Assembly (NCBI GenBank): GCA_034433775.1 | Contig: DAOUAI010000062.1 | Coordinates: 1 to 22,718 of the forward strand | Direction of reading: 5' to 3' | From: CALJTV01 sp034433775 | Lineage (GTDB): Bacteria > Chloroflexota > Dehalococcoidia > GIF9 > UBA5629 | DNA length: 22,718 nucleotides | Shown: one piece after another, positions 1 to 8,939 of the stretch | Numbering within the stretch: position 1 is the first letter of the stretch | Layout: every line of letters begins with the position of its first letter | Notes under the pieces: generated by a model | What the model was told of the DNA's origin: nothing | Databases searched by the model: none | Seen by the model: the letters and a program-made list of their open reading frames with translations, nothing else | Translations under genes and position numbers: made by a program

Positions 1-519
1 GTCAGCGATCACCTGGTCTATACCCAACTCATACAAAGCCCCCCAACCACCAGAAGCACTTCCTCTATATTTACTTACAGGCAGTAGGCTCAAAAGGTTA
101 GGTATACTAAAGCAAGCATTATCACCCACTAGTTTAAAAGGGGCTATGCTTATTAGATAGTCACTGGAAAGCACAACATTTGGCACCCAGAAAGTAGTGA
201 CAGCAAAGGGGTGCGGTAAAGGGTTTTCCACTTCAACCCAGATACAATCCCTGACATCTAACATCAGTACTCTAGGAAAATCATAGCCCAATGCCTGATA
301 AATCGGATATATAGACTCACCATTGGGATTCCCTTCCATTATTATAATGTCAGCATCGCTAACTTTTTTAATACTTTCAATCACCTGTCCCAAAACTTCC
401 CGACTGGTACTAACAGGATAAGGCATCGCCAAACCTGCATCGGGTTTGATCAGGACCCGCCTTGCCCGTGATATTACAGGCGGTGGTATAAAAACAAACT
501 CTGAAGCCTCTCTGATCAC
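1..519 (-). CDS. DUF362 domain protein, 3' end cut by window edge
   Basis: A partial reading frame of 173 codons runs off the left edge. It opens with GTG at 519, directly behind an in-frame TAG-TTC, and a GAGG ribosome-binding site lies 9 bases upstream, so this start is well fixed. The product begins VIREASEFVFIPP and continues with RRVLIKPDAGLAMPYPVSTS and then SDADIIIMEGNPNGES. The pattern of an 'IKP' strand, a 'PYPVST' segment and an acidic 'EG' loop is what I recall for the DUF362 family, whose members are uncharacterised and sometimes fused to ferredoxin domains. No cysteine cluster is visible in the part present, but the C-terminus is missing. It follows moeA by 49 bases on the same strand, so it is probably the third gene of the mobA-moeA operon. 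A role linked to molybdenum or Fe-S enzymes is only a guess. Confidence 0.72.
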   Translation of the reverse strand, partial: MIREASEFVFIPPPVISRARRVLIKPDAGLAMPYPVSTSREVLGQVIESIKKVSDADIIIMEGNPNGESIYPIYQALGYDFPRVLMLDVRDCIWVEVENPLPHPFAVTTFWVPNVVLSSDYLISIAPFKLVGDNACFSIPNLLSLLPVSKYRGSASGGWGALYELGIDQVIAD

Positions 520-568
520 GAACTAATACCTCAAATGCTACTTAATTCTAGAACAAAACACTTGCAAA

Positions 569-1822
569 TTATATGTTGTCCCAGCTGAGTACCATAACTT
601 CAACTCTGTCACCTGCCTTCACTTCACGTACTGTTTCTGGCACTATAGCTATACCGTTAGCACTAGCCATTGAAGTCAATATTCCAGAACCTTGTGGCCC
701 AGTAAGCCGGGCAAAATACTTGCCATCCCGTCTACTAACTATGACCCTGGCAAAAATACGGCGAGAATCTTTATTTATTACTCCGTCTTCCATTACAGCT
801 ACTATTCTTGGACGCGCCAACTCATGCGCACCCATCATCTTAAGAATAGCAGGACGAGCAAAGACCTCAAATGTTATCATTGAACTTACTGGATTGCCAG
901 GCAATCCAAGGTGGGGTACTTTTCCCCCGTTCCTCCCTCGGAGTACCCCGAAAGCCAACGGTTTGCCCGGCTTCATGCGCACAGTCCAGAAAGAAACCTC
1001 CCCTGCTGTAGCCAACACTTGCTTAACTACATCGTAATCCCCCACAGAAACACCACCAGAAGTTATCAGTAGATCACATTCGAGACCACTACTAATAGCT
1101 GCAGAAAGCTGATCAACATCGTCTGAGGCAATGCCTAGAAGTCTTGGAATACCCCCGCACTCCATCACTTGAGCGGCCAAGCTATAGCTATTACTATTAT
1201 AAATCTTGCCTGGTGATAAAGGTGAGCCAGGATCGGTCAACTCATCGCCTGTAGCCAGTATTCCTACTATCGGCTGGCGAATAACCAAGACTGTTTTCTT
1301 CCCTAGCGAGGCTAAGACCCCGATATGGGCTGGACGAAGTAAAGTGCCTTGACTAATAATGACCTTGCCTTTTGCGATATCCTCGCCCCTACGTCTGACA
1401 TTTGATCCCGCAGGTAAACTAGTAAGAATACCAATCTCACCATCATATAACAAATTTGCCTTGCGCTTCAGTTCATCTGTGTCCTCGAAAGGAACCACTG
1501 TGTCAGCCCCTTCTGGTAATAGAGCACCAGTCATTATCCTTACTGCTGTTCCCCGATCAACCCTTAGCTTGGAAACCTGCCCTGCAGCCACTTCACCTAT
1601 AACTCGTAAATTTTTCGGTGATTCGTAAGCTGCACCTAAGATACTGTCTGCCCGAACCGCATACCCATCCATGGCTGAGTTATCACAAGGAGGAACATCA
1701 AACGGAGCACGAACATCCTCCGCAAGCGCCTGTCCCAAACACTCTAAGATAGGCTTCTCCTCATGATCGAGCACATGCACAAAACTAAGAACCTTGCTAA
1801 GAGCCTCTTCAACGCTTATCAT
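569..1822 (-). CDS. moeA: Molybdopterin molybdenumtransferase MoeA
   Basis: The 417-residue product inserts molybdate into adenylated molybdopterin, the last common step of molybdenum cofactor synthesis in the cytoplasm. Full family length and order are visible: an N-terminal MoeA region with PPCDNSAMDGYAV (about residues 44-56), VRIMTGALLPEGADTV (about 94-109) and RRRGEDI; a central MoCF-binding domain with GILATGDEL, GKIYNSNSY and LLITSGGVSVGDYD; then MKPGKPLAFG and GLPGNPVSSM; and a C-terminal beta domain. The ATG start overlaps the TGA of mobA in an ATGA, indicating translational coupling. It implies that the organism makes a molybdo- or tungsto-enzyme, probably using the nucleotide form made by the neighbouring MobA. 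No key motif is missing. Confidence 0.96.
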   Translation of the reverse strand: MISVEEALSKVLSFVHVLDHEEKPILECLGQALAEDVRAPFDVPPCDNSAMDGYAVRADSILGAAYESPKNLRVIGEVAAGQVSKLRVDRGTAVRIMTGALLPEGADTVVPFEDTDELKRKANLLYDGEIGILTSLPAGSNVRRRGEDIAKGKVIISQGTLLRPAHIGVLASLGKKTVLVIRQPIVGILATGDELTDPGSPLSPGKIYNSNSYSLAAQVMECGGIPRLLGIASDDVDQLSAAISSGLECDLLITSGGVSVGDYDVVKQVLATAGEVSFWTVRMKPGKPLAFGVLRGRNGGKVPHLGLPGNPVSSMITFEVFARPAILKMMGAHELARPRIVAVMEDGVINKDSRRIFARVIVSRRDGKYFARLTGPQGSGILTSMASANGIAIVPETVREVKAGDRVEVMVLSWDNI

Positions 1823-2451
1823 CTTCCAACTTGCTCCTCCGCTAGTGCCGACCGCCCTTCCATTAGCCTTCTAGCTAGTTCTAGGTCATGCGAAGTATTT
1901 ATATTGAAGAAACTCAAGCGTTGTGGGTCGTATTTGATTATCTCCTTGTCCTCCACATATCTTGTACTGACTAAATCAAATAAATCCGAGACTTTCAGCT
2001 TGTTTTGTTCGATCAGCTCCGCTATGAAAGGTAAGCAGCGCCTAGAATAGACTGCATGCAGTGGTTCATACATCCCCCCAGACCTAGGAACAACGATATC
2101 AAACCCTGGAGCCAAATCAACCAGATAACGGAGCAATGCCGCATTAAGAAAGGGCATGTCACAGCCTACAGCTAAGCTATACTCTGTACTAGTATTTACT
2201 AGACCGGTGTAAAGACCTCCGAGCACTCCCCCTCCTCGATACAGGTCTACTACCACCTTGACATCAAACTGTCCCACATCTACAAGATCAAAAGTGGACT
2301 CGCTAAAAACCACTAATATCGACCGAGTAATGGGGAAAAGACTCTCTATGACCAGTTCAAGTAAGGTCTGAGCACCTATCTTTTCTGTAGCCTTAATGCG
2401 TCCGAGACGAGAACTCTTGCCCCCTGCCAAAACTATAGCTGATACCCGTAT
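1819..2451 (-). CDS. mobA: Molybdenum cofactor guanylyltransferase (MobA), apparent non-canonical start
   Basis: The product is a MobA-type nucleotidyltransferase that attaches GMP to Moco to give the dinucleotide form. It shows the family's LAGGKSSRLGR nucleotide loop, RGGGVLGGLYTGL, VGCDMPFLN, YEPLHAVYS and FFNINTSHDLELA. The loop normally reads GxDKA; here it is GRIKA, so the aspartate is replaced. The start is odd. The conserved strand before the loop (IRVSAIVLAGG) is encoded in frame, but between the upstream in-frame TAA and the loop there is no ATG, GTG, TTG or CTG. The first TTG (2428-2430) lies inside the loop strand itself. The coordinate given uses ATA at 2451-2449, the codon position that fits family length (211 residues). 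A sequencing error in an ATG is the main alternative. It begins about 190 bases downstream of the 16S rRNA gene with no visible terminator between them, and overlaps moeA by 4 bases. Confidence 0.88.
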   Translation of the reverse strand: MRVSAIVLAGGKSSRLGRIKATEKIGAQTLLELVIESLFPITRSILVVFSESTFDLVDVGQFDVKVVVDLYRGGGVLGGLYTGLVNTSTEYSLAVGCDMPFLNAALLRYLVDLAPGFDIVVPRSGGMYEPLHAVYSRRCLPFIAELIEQNKLKVSDLFDLVSTRYVEDKEIIKYDPQRLSFFNINTSHDLELARRLMEGRSALAEEQVGR

Positions 2452-2543
2452 GTCCGAACTTCGATCTTCTACCGTTTCTCCGCCTCTTCTTATATTTTAT
2501 CACCACAGTCAACTAGCTGAAGAGTCCGTTAACCTCTAAAATC

Positions 2544-2569
2544 TAACAACTGGATAGTGGAAGGAAGAG
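2544..2569 (-). repeat. Distal arm of the 26-bp 16S rRNA processing stem
   Basis: This stretch in the 16S trailer is an exact reverse complement of 4153-4178 in the leader (26 of 26 bases). In the transcript the two would close a long helix around the whole 16S rRNA, the usual substrate of RNase III. The mature 3' end lies about 68 bases further in. Pairing stops abruptly at both ends of the arm. Confidence 0.9.
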
Positions 2570-2637
2570 AAATTGCCATATCGAAAGTTATCAATTAGGT
2601 CTTAATATACTATCGACCTAGGAGTTAAAACTCCTTA

Positions 2638-4150
<1,513 letters not shown>

Positions 4151-4152
4151 AA

Positions 4153-4178
4153 CTCTTCCTTCCACTATCCAGTTGTTA
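4153..4178 (-). repeat. Proximal arm of the 26-bp 16S rRNA processing stem
   Basis: It lies between the predicted transcription start near 4198 and the mature 5' end near 4150. It is a perfect reverse complement of 2544-2569. In precursor rRNA it would sit directly against the mature 5' end, leaving about two unpaired bases there. Confidence 0.9.
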
Positions 4179-4197
4179 AGGTGCCAAAATCGAAAGC

Positions 4198-4233
4198 AAA
4201 TTTTATATTAACATACCTAAAGAACTGTGTCAA
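4198..4233 (-). promoter_or_regulatory. 16S rRNA promoter
   Basis: On the minus strand a perfect -35 box TTGACA (4233-4228) is followed by a 17-bp spacer and the -10 box TAATAT (4210-4205). Transcription would start near 4198, giving a leader of about 48 bases. An A/T-rich tract lies just upstream of the -35 box. It is among the best sigma-70-like promoters in the window, as expected for rRNA. Confidence 0.85.
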
Positions 4234-4380
4234 TATCCACACGGACTAAAATTTGAAGCATACAAGATGACATCCGTCAGCTTTTATATTCAACACACCC
4301 CCAACAAAAATTAAACAGCAAGAACACTAAACCGAATAGACATTAACCTGAATTGTAGAAGGTTATCTAGATGGATAAGT

Positions 4381-6114
4381 TCAGCCTCTGCGCATATTCT
4401 TTGCTCTGGCAAGAAACTCATCTAGCCTTTTGCGTATAGCTATTTTGTCATATTTACCTACACTGGTCTTAGGAATATCATCACAAAAAGCGATATAGTC
4501 TGGTAGCATCCATTTGGCAATCTTGCCCTTGGCAACCCCTTCCTCCTCAAGGAACCTGTATATATCTTCTTCGCTTATTTGTGAACCGGGCAACGGCTTA
4601 ACCAAAGCCATAGGGCGTTCACCCCACTTTTCATCTGGAACCCCGACGTAAGTCGCCTCAAGGACATAATCAGACGTGGCAGTCAGATTCTCAAGCAAAA
4701 CTGTAGGGATCATCTCAGCTCCACTCCTGATCACGTCAGTTATCCTGTCAGCAATTATTATGTACCCATCTTGATCTATTTTAGCCATATCACCAGTATG
4801 GAACCAACCATCACGCCAGGCAGCTGCAGTTCTCTTGGGATCCTTATAATACTGCCCCATGATCCACGGCCCTCGCAGCAAAATCTCCCCCAACGTTTCA
4901 TTATCATGGGGCACTGGGTTTCCATTTTCATCCACTACTTGAACCTCAATCCCTGCCACAGGGACACCAGTCTTAACTCTCACTTGGTCAAGCTTTTCCT
5001 TGGGCCAATCTACCATATCACGACTAATCGCTGCTGTAATAACAGTGGCTGCGGTCTCGGTCATCCCGTAACCAGAAGACACAGTAAAGTATGGGAACAA
5101 CCTCTCCGCTTTAGCCTTTAAACCTAAAGGCAACGCACCACCGCCAACACCGATATTAACAAGACTGCTGAGATCATAGTCTTTCAATGCTTCATATTCC
5201 AATAGCATAGCTAACATTGTTGGCACTAGAGACGTAGTAGTCACCCTCTCAGACTGGACTAGCTCACAAAAGCTTTGTGGAGTGAACCTTCCTGGAAGGA
5301 CTATTTTGCTAGCGCAAAAAACATAGTACCATGGTGCTCCCCAGGCATGGATATGGAATAGCGGCACGTTGATTAATGGTACGGCAATCCTAGGGTCTTG
5401 ACCTATATATTTAGGATCGCTCGGCAGCCTAGGAGCCATATAATTGCTGGTAAGCACATGAAGGATCTGAATATATAATTGGCGATGAGTGAACATAACC
5501 CCTTTGGGCAAGCCAGTTGTGCCAGTAGTGTAATAAAGCACAGCATACGTATCCTCACTCATATATGGCCAGTTAAACTCCTTGGGCTGCCCTTGAATTA
5601 ACTCCTCGTACTCATAAAGTGGCCTTATTTTGGTTCGCGGTTTCTCACCTCGATCCGACATGTATACAAAAGCCTTAACCACGGGCTTTATCCGGTCATA
5701 GATGGATTCAAGCAAGGATATAAAGGTATCATCAACAAATATAACTTTATCCTCAGCGTGGTTTATTGTATGTGTCATATGATCCAGCGAGAGCCGCATA
5801 TTGATGGGATGCGCTATCGCACCTATGCCAACAGGAGCATAGCAAAGCTCAAGATGCCGATGGTGGTTCAACGCCATGGTAGCAACTCGGTCACCCGGCT
5901 TTCCAGGCTTCCCTGGCTTTATTCCAAGCTCCTTAAGTGCATGAGCAAGTTGGCATGTCCGCTCGTACCATTGGCGCCAGGTGAACCTTAAATACTGCCC
6001 CGTCTCATTTCTGTAGACCACACCAATATCGTTCGGATACCTGCTGAGAGGTCTTTTCATTAAGTTAGTCAACAACAATGGATAACGCGTGTTAAACTCA
6101 GGATACATAATCAC
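4381..6114 (-). CDS. Acyl-CoA synthetase (AMP-dependent ligase, fatty-acid type)
   Basis: The 577-residue enzyme is of the ANL family: it activates a carboxylic acid with ATP to an acyl-adenylate and transfers it to CoA. Motifs in order: the phosphate loop YYTTGTTGLPKGV (194-206), GYGMTET (348-354), GWFHTGDMAKIDQDGY (436-451), ADR (455-457), and the C-terminal PKTSVGK, whose K554 is the catalytic lysine. Family likeness is to medium/long-chain fatty acyl-CoA ligases; the substrate cannot be read from sequence. Two oddities are the hinge segment DRITDVIRSGAE, where relatives usually have DRxKDxIxxGGE, and a KPG triplet repeated three times at 66-74. GTG at 6114 lies 4 bases after GGAGG, and ATG at 6108 lies 10 bases after it; either could be the start. 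It is monocistronic with its own promoter, and no clear terminator follows. Confidence 0.93.
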   Translation of the reverse strand: MIMYPEFNTRYPLLLTNLMKRPLSRYPNDIGVVYRNETGQYLRFTWRQWYERTCQLAHALKELGIKPGKPGKPGDRVATMALNHHRHLELCYAPVGIGAIAHPINMRLSLDHMTHTINHAEDKVIFVDDTFISLLESIYDRIKPVVKAFVYMSDRGEKPRTKIRPLYEYEELIQGQPKEFNWPYMSEDTYAVLYYTTGTTGLPKGVMFTHRQLYIQILHVLTSNYMAPRLPSDPKYIGQDPRIAVPLINVPLFHIHAWGAPWYYVFCASKIVLPGRFTPQSFCELVQSERVTTTSLVPTMLAMLLEYEALKDYDLSSLVNIGVGGGALPLGLKAKAERLFPYFTVSSGYGMTETAATVITAAISRDMVDWPKEKLDQVRVKTGVPVAGIEVQVVDENGNPVPHDNETLGEILLRGPWIMGQYYKDPKRTAAAWRDGWFHTGDMAKIDQDGYIIIADRITDVIRSGAEMIPTVLLENLTATSDYVLEATYVGVPDEKWGERPMALVKPLPGSQISEEDIYRFLEEEGVAKGKIAKWMLPDYIAFCDDIPKTSVGKYDKIAIRKRLDEFLARAKNMRRG

Positions 6115-6210
6115 TGAACCTCCTCTTACGCGTTATTATCGAAATGAGTACCTCGAGTAATAGGCCTGCCCACTAAAGCATTGAAAGGCAAAGCGATAAC
6201 CGAGACAATA

Positions 6211-6246
6211 TGAGCTAATGTTAATACACGGACTTTGCCTTGTCAA
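6211..6246 (-). promoter_or_regulatory. Promoter of the acyl-CoA synthetase gene
   Basis: A perfect -35 box TTGACA (6246-6241) overlaps the last codons of yraN. A 17-bp spacer separates it from a fair -10 box TAACAT (6223-6218). The start would be near 6211, giving a leader of about 100 bases. A 9-bp inverted repeat (AAGGCAAAG at 6185-6193, CTTTGCCTT at 6233-6241) straddles the promoter. Confidence 0.6.
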
Positions 6247-6611
6247 TACACTCCGCTTACAGCATTCTCGATAAGCTCGAGCCGTTTTACTTTACCCCGC
6301 CGGTCTACCTCCACAGCAATAAGGTCAATCCGCCACGACTCGGGCACATCTTCATGGCTAGTAAGATAAGTAAGTGCCGTATTAACAAGTCTCTCCTTCT
6401 TAGCAATAGTAACCGATTCTTCTGGCTTACCGAACACTAGACTCATTTTAGTGCGCACTTCAACAAAAACTAAATGGTCATTTTTCTCAGCCACAATATC
6501 TATCTCGCCGGCACGACAACGAAAGTTTGTTTCTCGAATACGGTAGCCTTTCTTTTTAAGAAAGCCTACAGCTATTTTTTCTCCAATGTTGCCCAGTTCA
6601 CCGCGCTTCAT
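6243..6611 (-). CDS. YraN family (UPF0102) nuclease-fold protein
   Basis: The 122-residue protein of the UPF0102/YraN family has a restriction-endonuclease-like fold. Its cellular role is not established. The core is visible: GxxGExxA as GNIGEKIAVGFL, then the putative metal-binding pattern RCRAGEIDIVAEKNDHLVFVEVRTK (E-D and E-x-R positions), and a C-terminal WRIDLIAVEV. The start is ATG at 6611, whose ATGA overlaps the rnhB stop. A longer frame opens further upstream but would run through rnhB in another frame and has no family support. rnhB-yraN adjacency is common in bacteria, which supports both calls. It is the last gene of the long pdxS-to-yraN operon. Confidence 0.92.
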   Translation of the reverse strand: MKRGELGNIGEKIAVGFLKKKGYRIRETNFRCRAGEIDIVAEKNDHLVFVEVRTKMSLVFGKPEESVTIAKKERLVNTALTYLTSHEDVPESWRIDLIAVEVDRRGKVKRLELIENAVSGVY

Positions 6612-7261
6612 GGCAGGATAATGAACTCCTTTACGGGAGCAAAAGAGCAGCGATGGATAGGTGAAGGGCCCAGACGACGTAGTTGAGCTAGATGCTGCCC
6701 CGTGCCATACCCCTTGTGATCGGCTAATCCGTACCCAGGATAACATTGATCAAGTTCAATCATAATGCGGTCACGGGTAACTTTTGCGACAATCGAAGCA
6801 CAGGCAATCGATACAGACAGTTTATCACCCTTGATTATCGACTTTTGGGCAACAGTGAGCTGTGGTAAAGTAACACAATCTATCAATAAAAAGTCTGGGC
6901 GGCAGACGAGTTGATCCACAGCCCGGCACATAGCAAGCTTGGTAGCAGCCAAAATGCCAATCGTGTCAATAGTCTCTGAATCTACAATACCTACGCCTAC
7001 AGCCACAGCATCCCGAACAATGATGTCAAAAAGAAGATAACGCTTCGACGGAGAAAGCTCTTTGCTGTCCCGGACTAAAGACGACCACACCATACTTCCA
7101 ATGGATGGTGGCAAAATTACAGCCCCGGCAACCACGGGACCAGCGATAGCTCCTCTACCAGCCTCGTCTACCCCAGCGATAAACCGATACCCTTGGCAGA
7201 CGAGCTCCAACTCCTCAGCCAAAGTTGGCAACTGCTGGTCCTGTCCGCGCTGTTTAGCCAT
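6608..7261 (-). CDS. rnhB: Ribonuclease HII
   Basis: The 217-residue enzyme cuts the RNA strand of RNA-DNA hybrids and removes misincorporated ribonucleotides. The catalytic signature is present: GVDEAGRGAIAGPVVAGAV (D32, E33 and GRG), DSKELSPSKR, the acidic LLIDCV, and KGDKLSVSIACASIVAKVTRD. The C-terminal GYGLADHKGYGTGQHLAQL is typical of bacterial RNase HII. The start is ATG at 7261, which fits the family and overlaps the mnmA stop by 8 bases; frame extension upstream of it lies inside mnmA and is not credible. It is translationally coupled on both sides, with mnmA upstream and yraN downstream. Confidence 0.95.
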   Translation of the reverse strand: MAKQRGQDQQLPTLAEELELVCQGYRFIAGVDEAGRGAIAGPVVAGAVILPPSIGSMVWSSLVRDSKELSPSKRYLLFDIIVRDAVAVGVGIVDSETIDTIGILAATKLAMCRAVDQLVCRPDFLLIDCVTLPQLTVAQKSIIKGDKLSVSIACASIVAKVTRDRIMIELDQCYPGYGLADHKGYGTGQHLAQLRRLGPSPIHRCSFAPVKEFIILP

Positions 7262-8285
7262 CGATGGTTCCACCACCAATAACTTCGTCACCGCAATAAA
7301 AAACAACAGCCTGTCCGGGAGTAATCGCACGCTGTGCATTGCGGAATACCACTTCAGCCATCTCCCAACCTGGATACAAAACAGCAGGTTCCTCAGGGGA
7401 CTTATACCGTATCTTAGCGAAAACCTCCACAGGCTCTTTCGGAGCTTCACCTGACACCCAGTTCACATCCGTTACCGTAAATCTAGACCCGTACAACTCC
7501 TTCTCACACCCAACCACAATTGTATTGTTAGCAGCATCAATTTTAACAACATAGACAGGCTCTCCGGTCGCGAGCCCTAGCTTATGCCTCTGGCCGACCG
7601 TATAAAACATAACCCCCTCGTGCTCACCCACAACTTCCCCGCAAGAATCAATTATCATCCCTCGAGTAGGTTGCAGGTAACGCCTGAGAAAACTTCTATA
7701 ATCAGAGGTGATAAAGCAAAGATCCTGACTGGCTGGTTTGTCAGCATTGGGCAACCTGTACTGCTTTGCCAAACTTCGTACTTCAGCTTTAGAATATTCT
7801 CCCAAAGGGAAAAGTATGTGCTTGAGTTTATTCTGTCCCAATGTATATAGCATGTATGACTGGTCTTTATTCTTATCAATCCCCTTAAGTAGATAATAAG
7901 CCTCATTGCACTTCTTTACTCTTGCGTAGTGACCGGTAGCCACATAATCAAAGCCTGAGGAAATAGTGTAATCCAGAAGAAAACCAAATTTTATATTTTT
8001 GTTGCAAGCAACACATGGATTAGGCGTCCGCCCCTTCATATATTCTTGGCAAAAATAGTCAATAACGTGACGCTTAAACTCCTTCTCAACATCAATGACG
8101 CACATCTGTATATCAAGCATATGGCAAACCTGCTCCACGAGAGTAACATTGCTAGCTACCACTTCATCAGACCATAGAAGCATAGTCAAGCCAACGACCT
8201 CATACCCCGCCTCTTTTAAAATCAAGGCAGCTACAGATGAATCAACACCGCCACTTAGAGCGACCATTACGCGTTTCTTAGCCAC
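7254..8285 (-). CDS. mnmA: tRNA-specific 2-thiouridylase MnmA
   Basis: The enzyme puts sulfur on U34 of tRNA-Lys, -Glu and -Gln. It has the PP-loop ATP site SGGVDSS (residues 11-17), the catalytic cysteine in NPCVACN (C91), the DQSYMLY segment, the second catalytic cysteine in QDLCFI (C190), and a C-terminal beta-barrel. At 343 residues it has a normal length. GTG at 8285 is chosen because GAGG lies six bases upstream and MAKKRVMVALSGG matches the usual family start. A GTG at 8297 is the alternative and would add four residues. GTGGCTAA joins its start to the tmk stop (8-base overlap). It sits in the long housekeeping operon. Confidence 0.95.
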   Translation of the reverse strand: MAKKRVMVALSGGVDSSVAALILKEAGYEVVGLTMLLWSDEVVASNVTLVEQVCHMLDIQMCVIDVEKEFKRHVIDYFCQEYMKGRTPNPCVACNKNIKFGFLLDYTISSGFDYVATGHYARVKKCNEAYYLLKGIDKNKDQSYMLYTLGQNKLKHILFPLGEYSKAEVRSLAKQYRLPNADKPASQDLCFITSDYRSFLRRYLQPTRGMIIDSCGEVVGEHEGVMFYTVGQRHKLGLATGEPVYVVKIDAANNTIVVGCEKELYGSRFTVTDVNWVSGEAPKEPVEVFAKIRYKSPEEPAVLYPGWEMAEVVFRNAQRAITPGQAVVFYCGDEVIGGGTIDG

Positions 8286-8916
8286 CGGAAGCCTCACTCT
8301 TTGTAACGAGTAGATACTTGACCCTGCGCCAAACTATTTCACTAATCTCGCTCTCAGGTAAATTAGCATCAATAACCAGCCAGCGTTCAGGTTCTCGAGT
8401 AGCTAATTTAAGGTAACCATCTCGCACTTTATTATGAAAAACAATGTCCTCGGATTCAAAGCGGTCAGCCACATCCCCAGATTTGCGTACTAGCCCTCTT
8501 CCCACCGGTAAATCAAGCAATATGGTCAAATCTGGCTTAATGCCGCCAGTAGCAAGCCCGTTTAAATACTCTATCATCTTCAAATCGAGACCACGACCGT
8601 AGCCTTGATAGGCCAATGTGGAATCTGCAAACCTATCACAAACAACTACTTTCCCTTGTTCCAGTCCGGGGCGTATCACCTTGTCTACCAGCTCGGCACG
8701 ACAGACAATAAACAACATCAGTTCACTCAAAGGTACTAAGCTTTCGTCGGTCTTTTGCTTCAACAGCCGCCTCAGTTTATCACCAAGAGGTGTACCACCA
8801 GGTTCGTAGGTCAATTCCGCAGGTATACCAGCATCTAGGAGCCTTCGCCACAGGGTCCTTGCCTGCGTGCTTTTACCACACCCCTCACTGCCCTCGAAAG
8901 TAACAAAAAGGCTCAA
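8278..8916 (-). CDS. tmk: Thymidylate kinase
   Basis: The 212-residue enzyme phosphorylates dTMP to dTDP. It has the P-loop FEGSEGCGKST (about 7-17), EPGGTPLGDKLR, the DR motif in VVCDRFADSTLAYQGYGRGL, a DLTILLDLPV strand and a lid around RKSGDVADRFE, all as in bacterial Tmk. The start is TTG at 8916, with GGAG five bases upstream; no ATG lies near. It begins 23 bases after the R3H ATPase and overlaps mnmA at its end, so it is mid-operon. No residue is missing from the recognised motifs. Confidence 0.95.
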   Translation of the reverse strand: MSLFVTFEGSEGCGKSTQARTLWRRLLDAGIPAELTYEPGGTPLGDKLRRLLKQKTDESLVPLSELMLFIVCRAELVDKVIRPGLEQGKVVVCDRFADSTLAYQGYGRGLDLKMIEYLNGLATGGIKPDLTILLDLPVGRGLVRKSGDVADRFESEDIVFHNKVRDGYLKLATREPERWLVIDANLPESEISEIVWRRVKYLLVTKSEASGG

Positions 8917-8939
8917 GATTGCTCCAAATTTACCCTTGT

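Noticed and set aside
2449..2516. Alternative-frame GTG start for mobA requiring a frameshift
   Set aside because: The alternate frame encodes an arginine/lysine-rich string unlike any MobA N-terminus, while the in-frame codons before the loop match the family.
7262..7450. N-terminal extension of the rnhB frame
   Set aside because: It lies within mnmA in another frame and has no RNase HII similarity.
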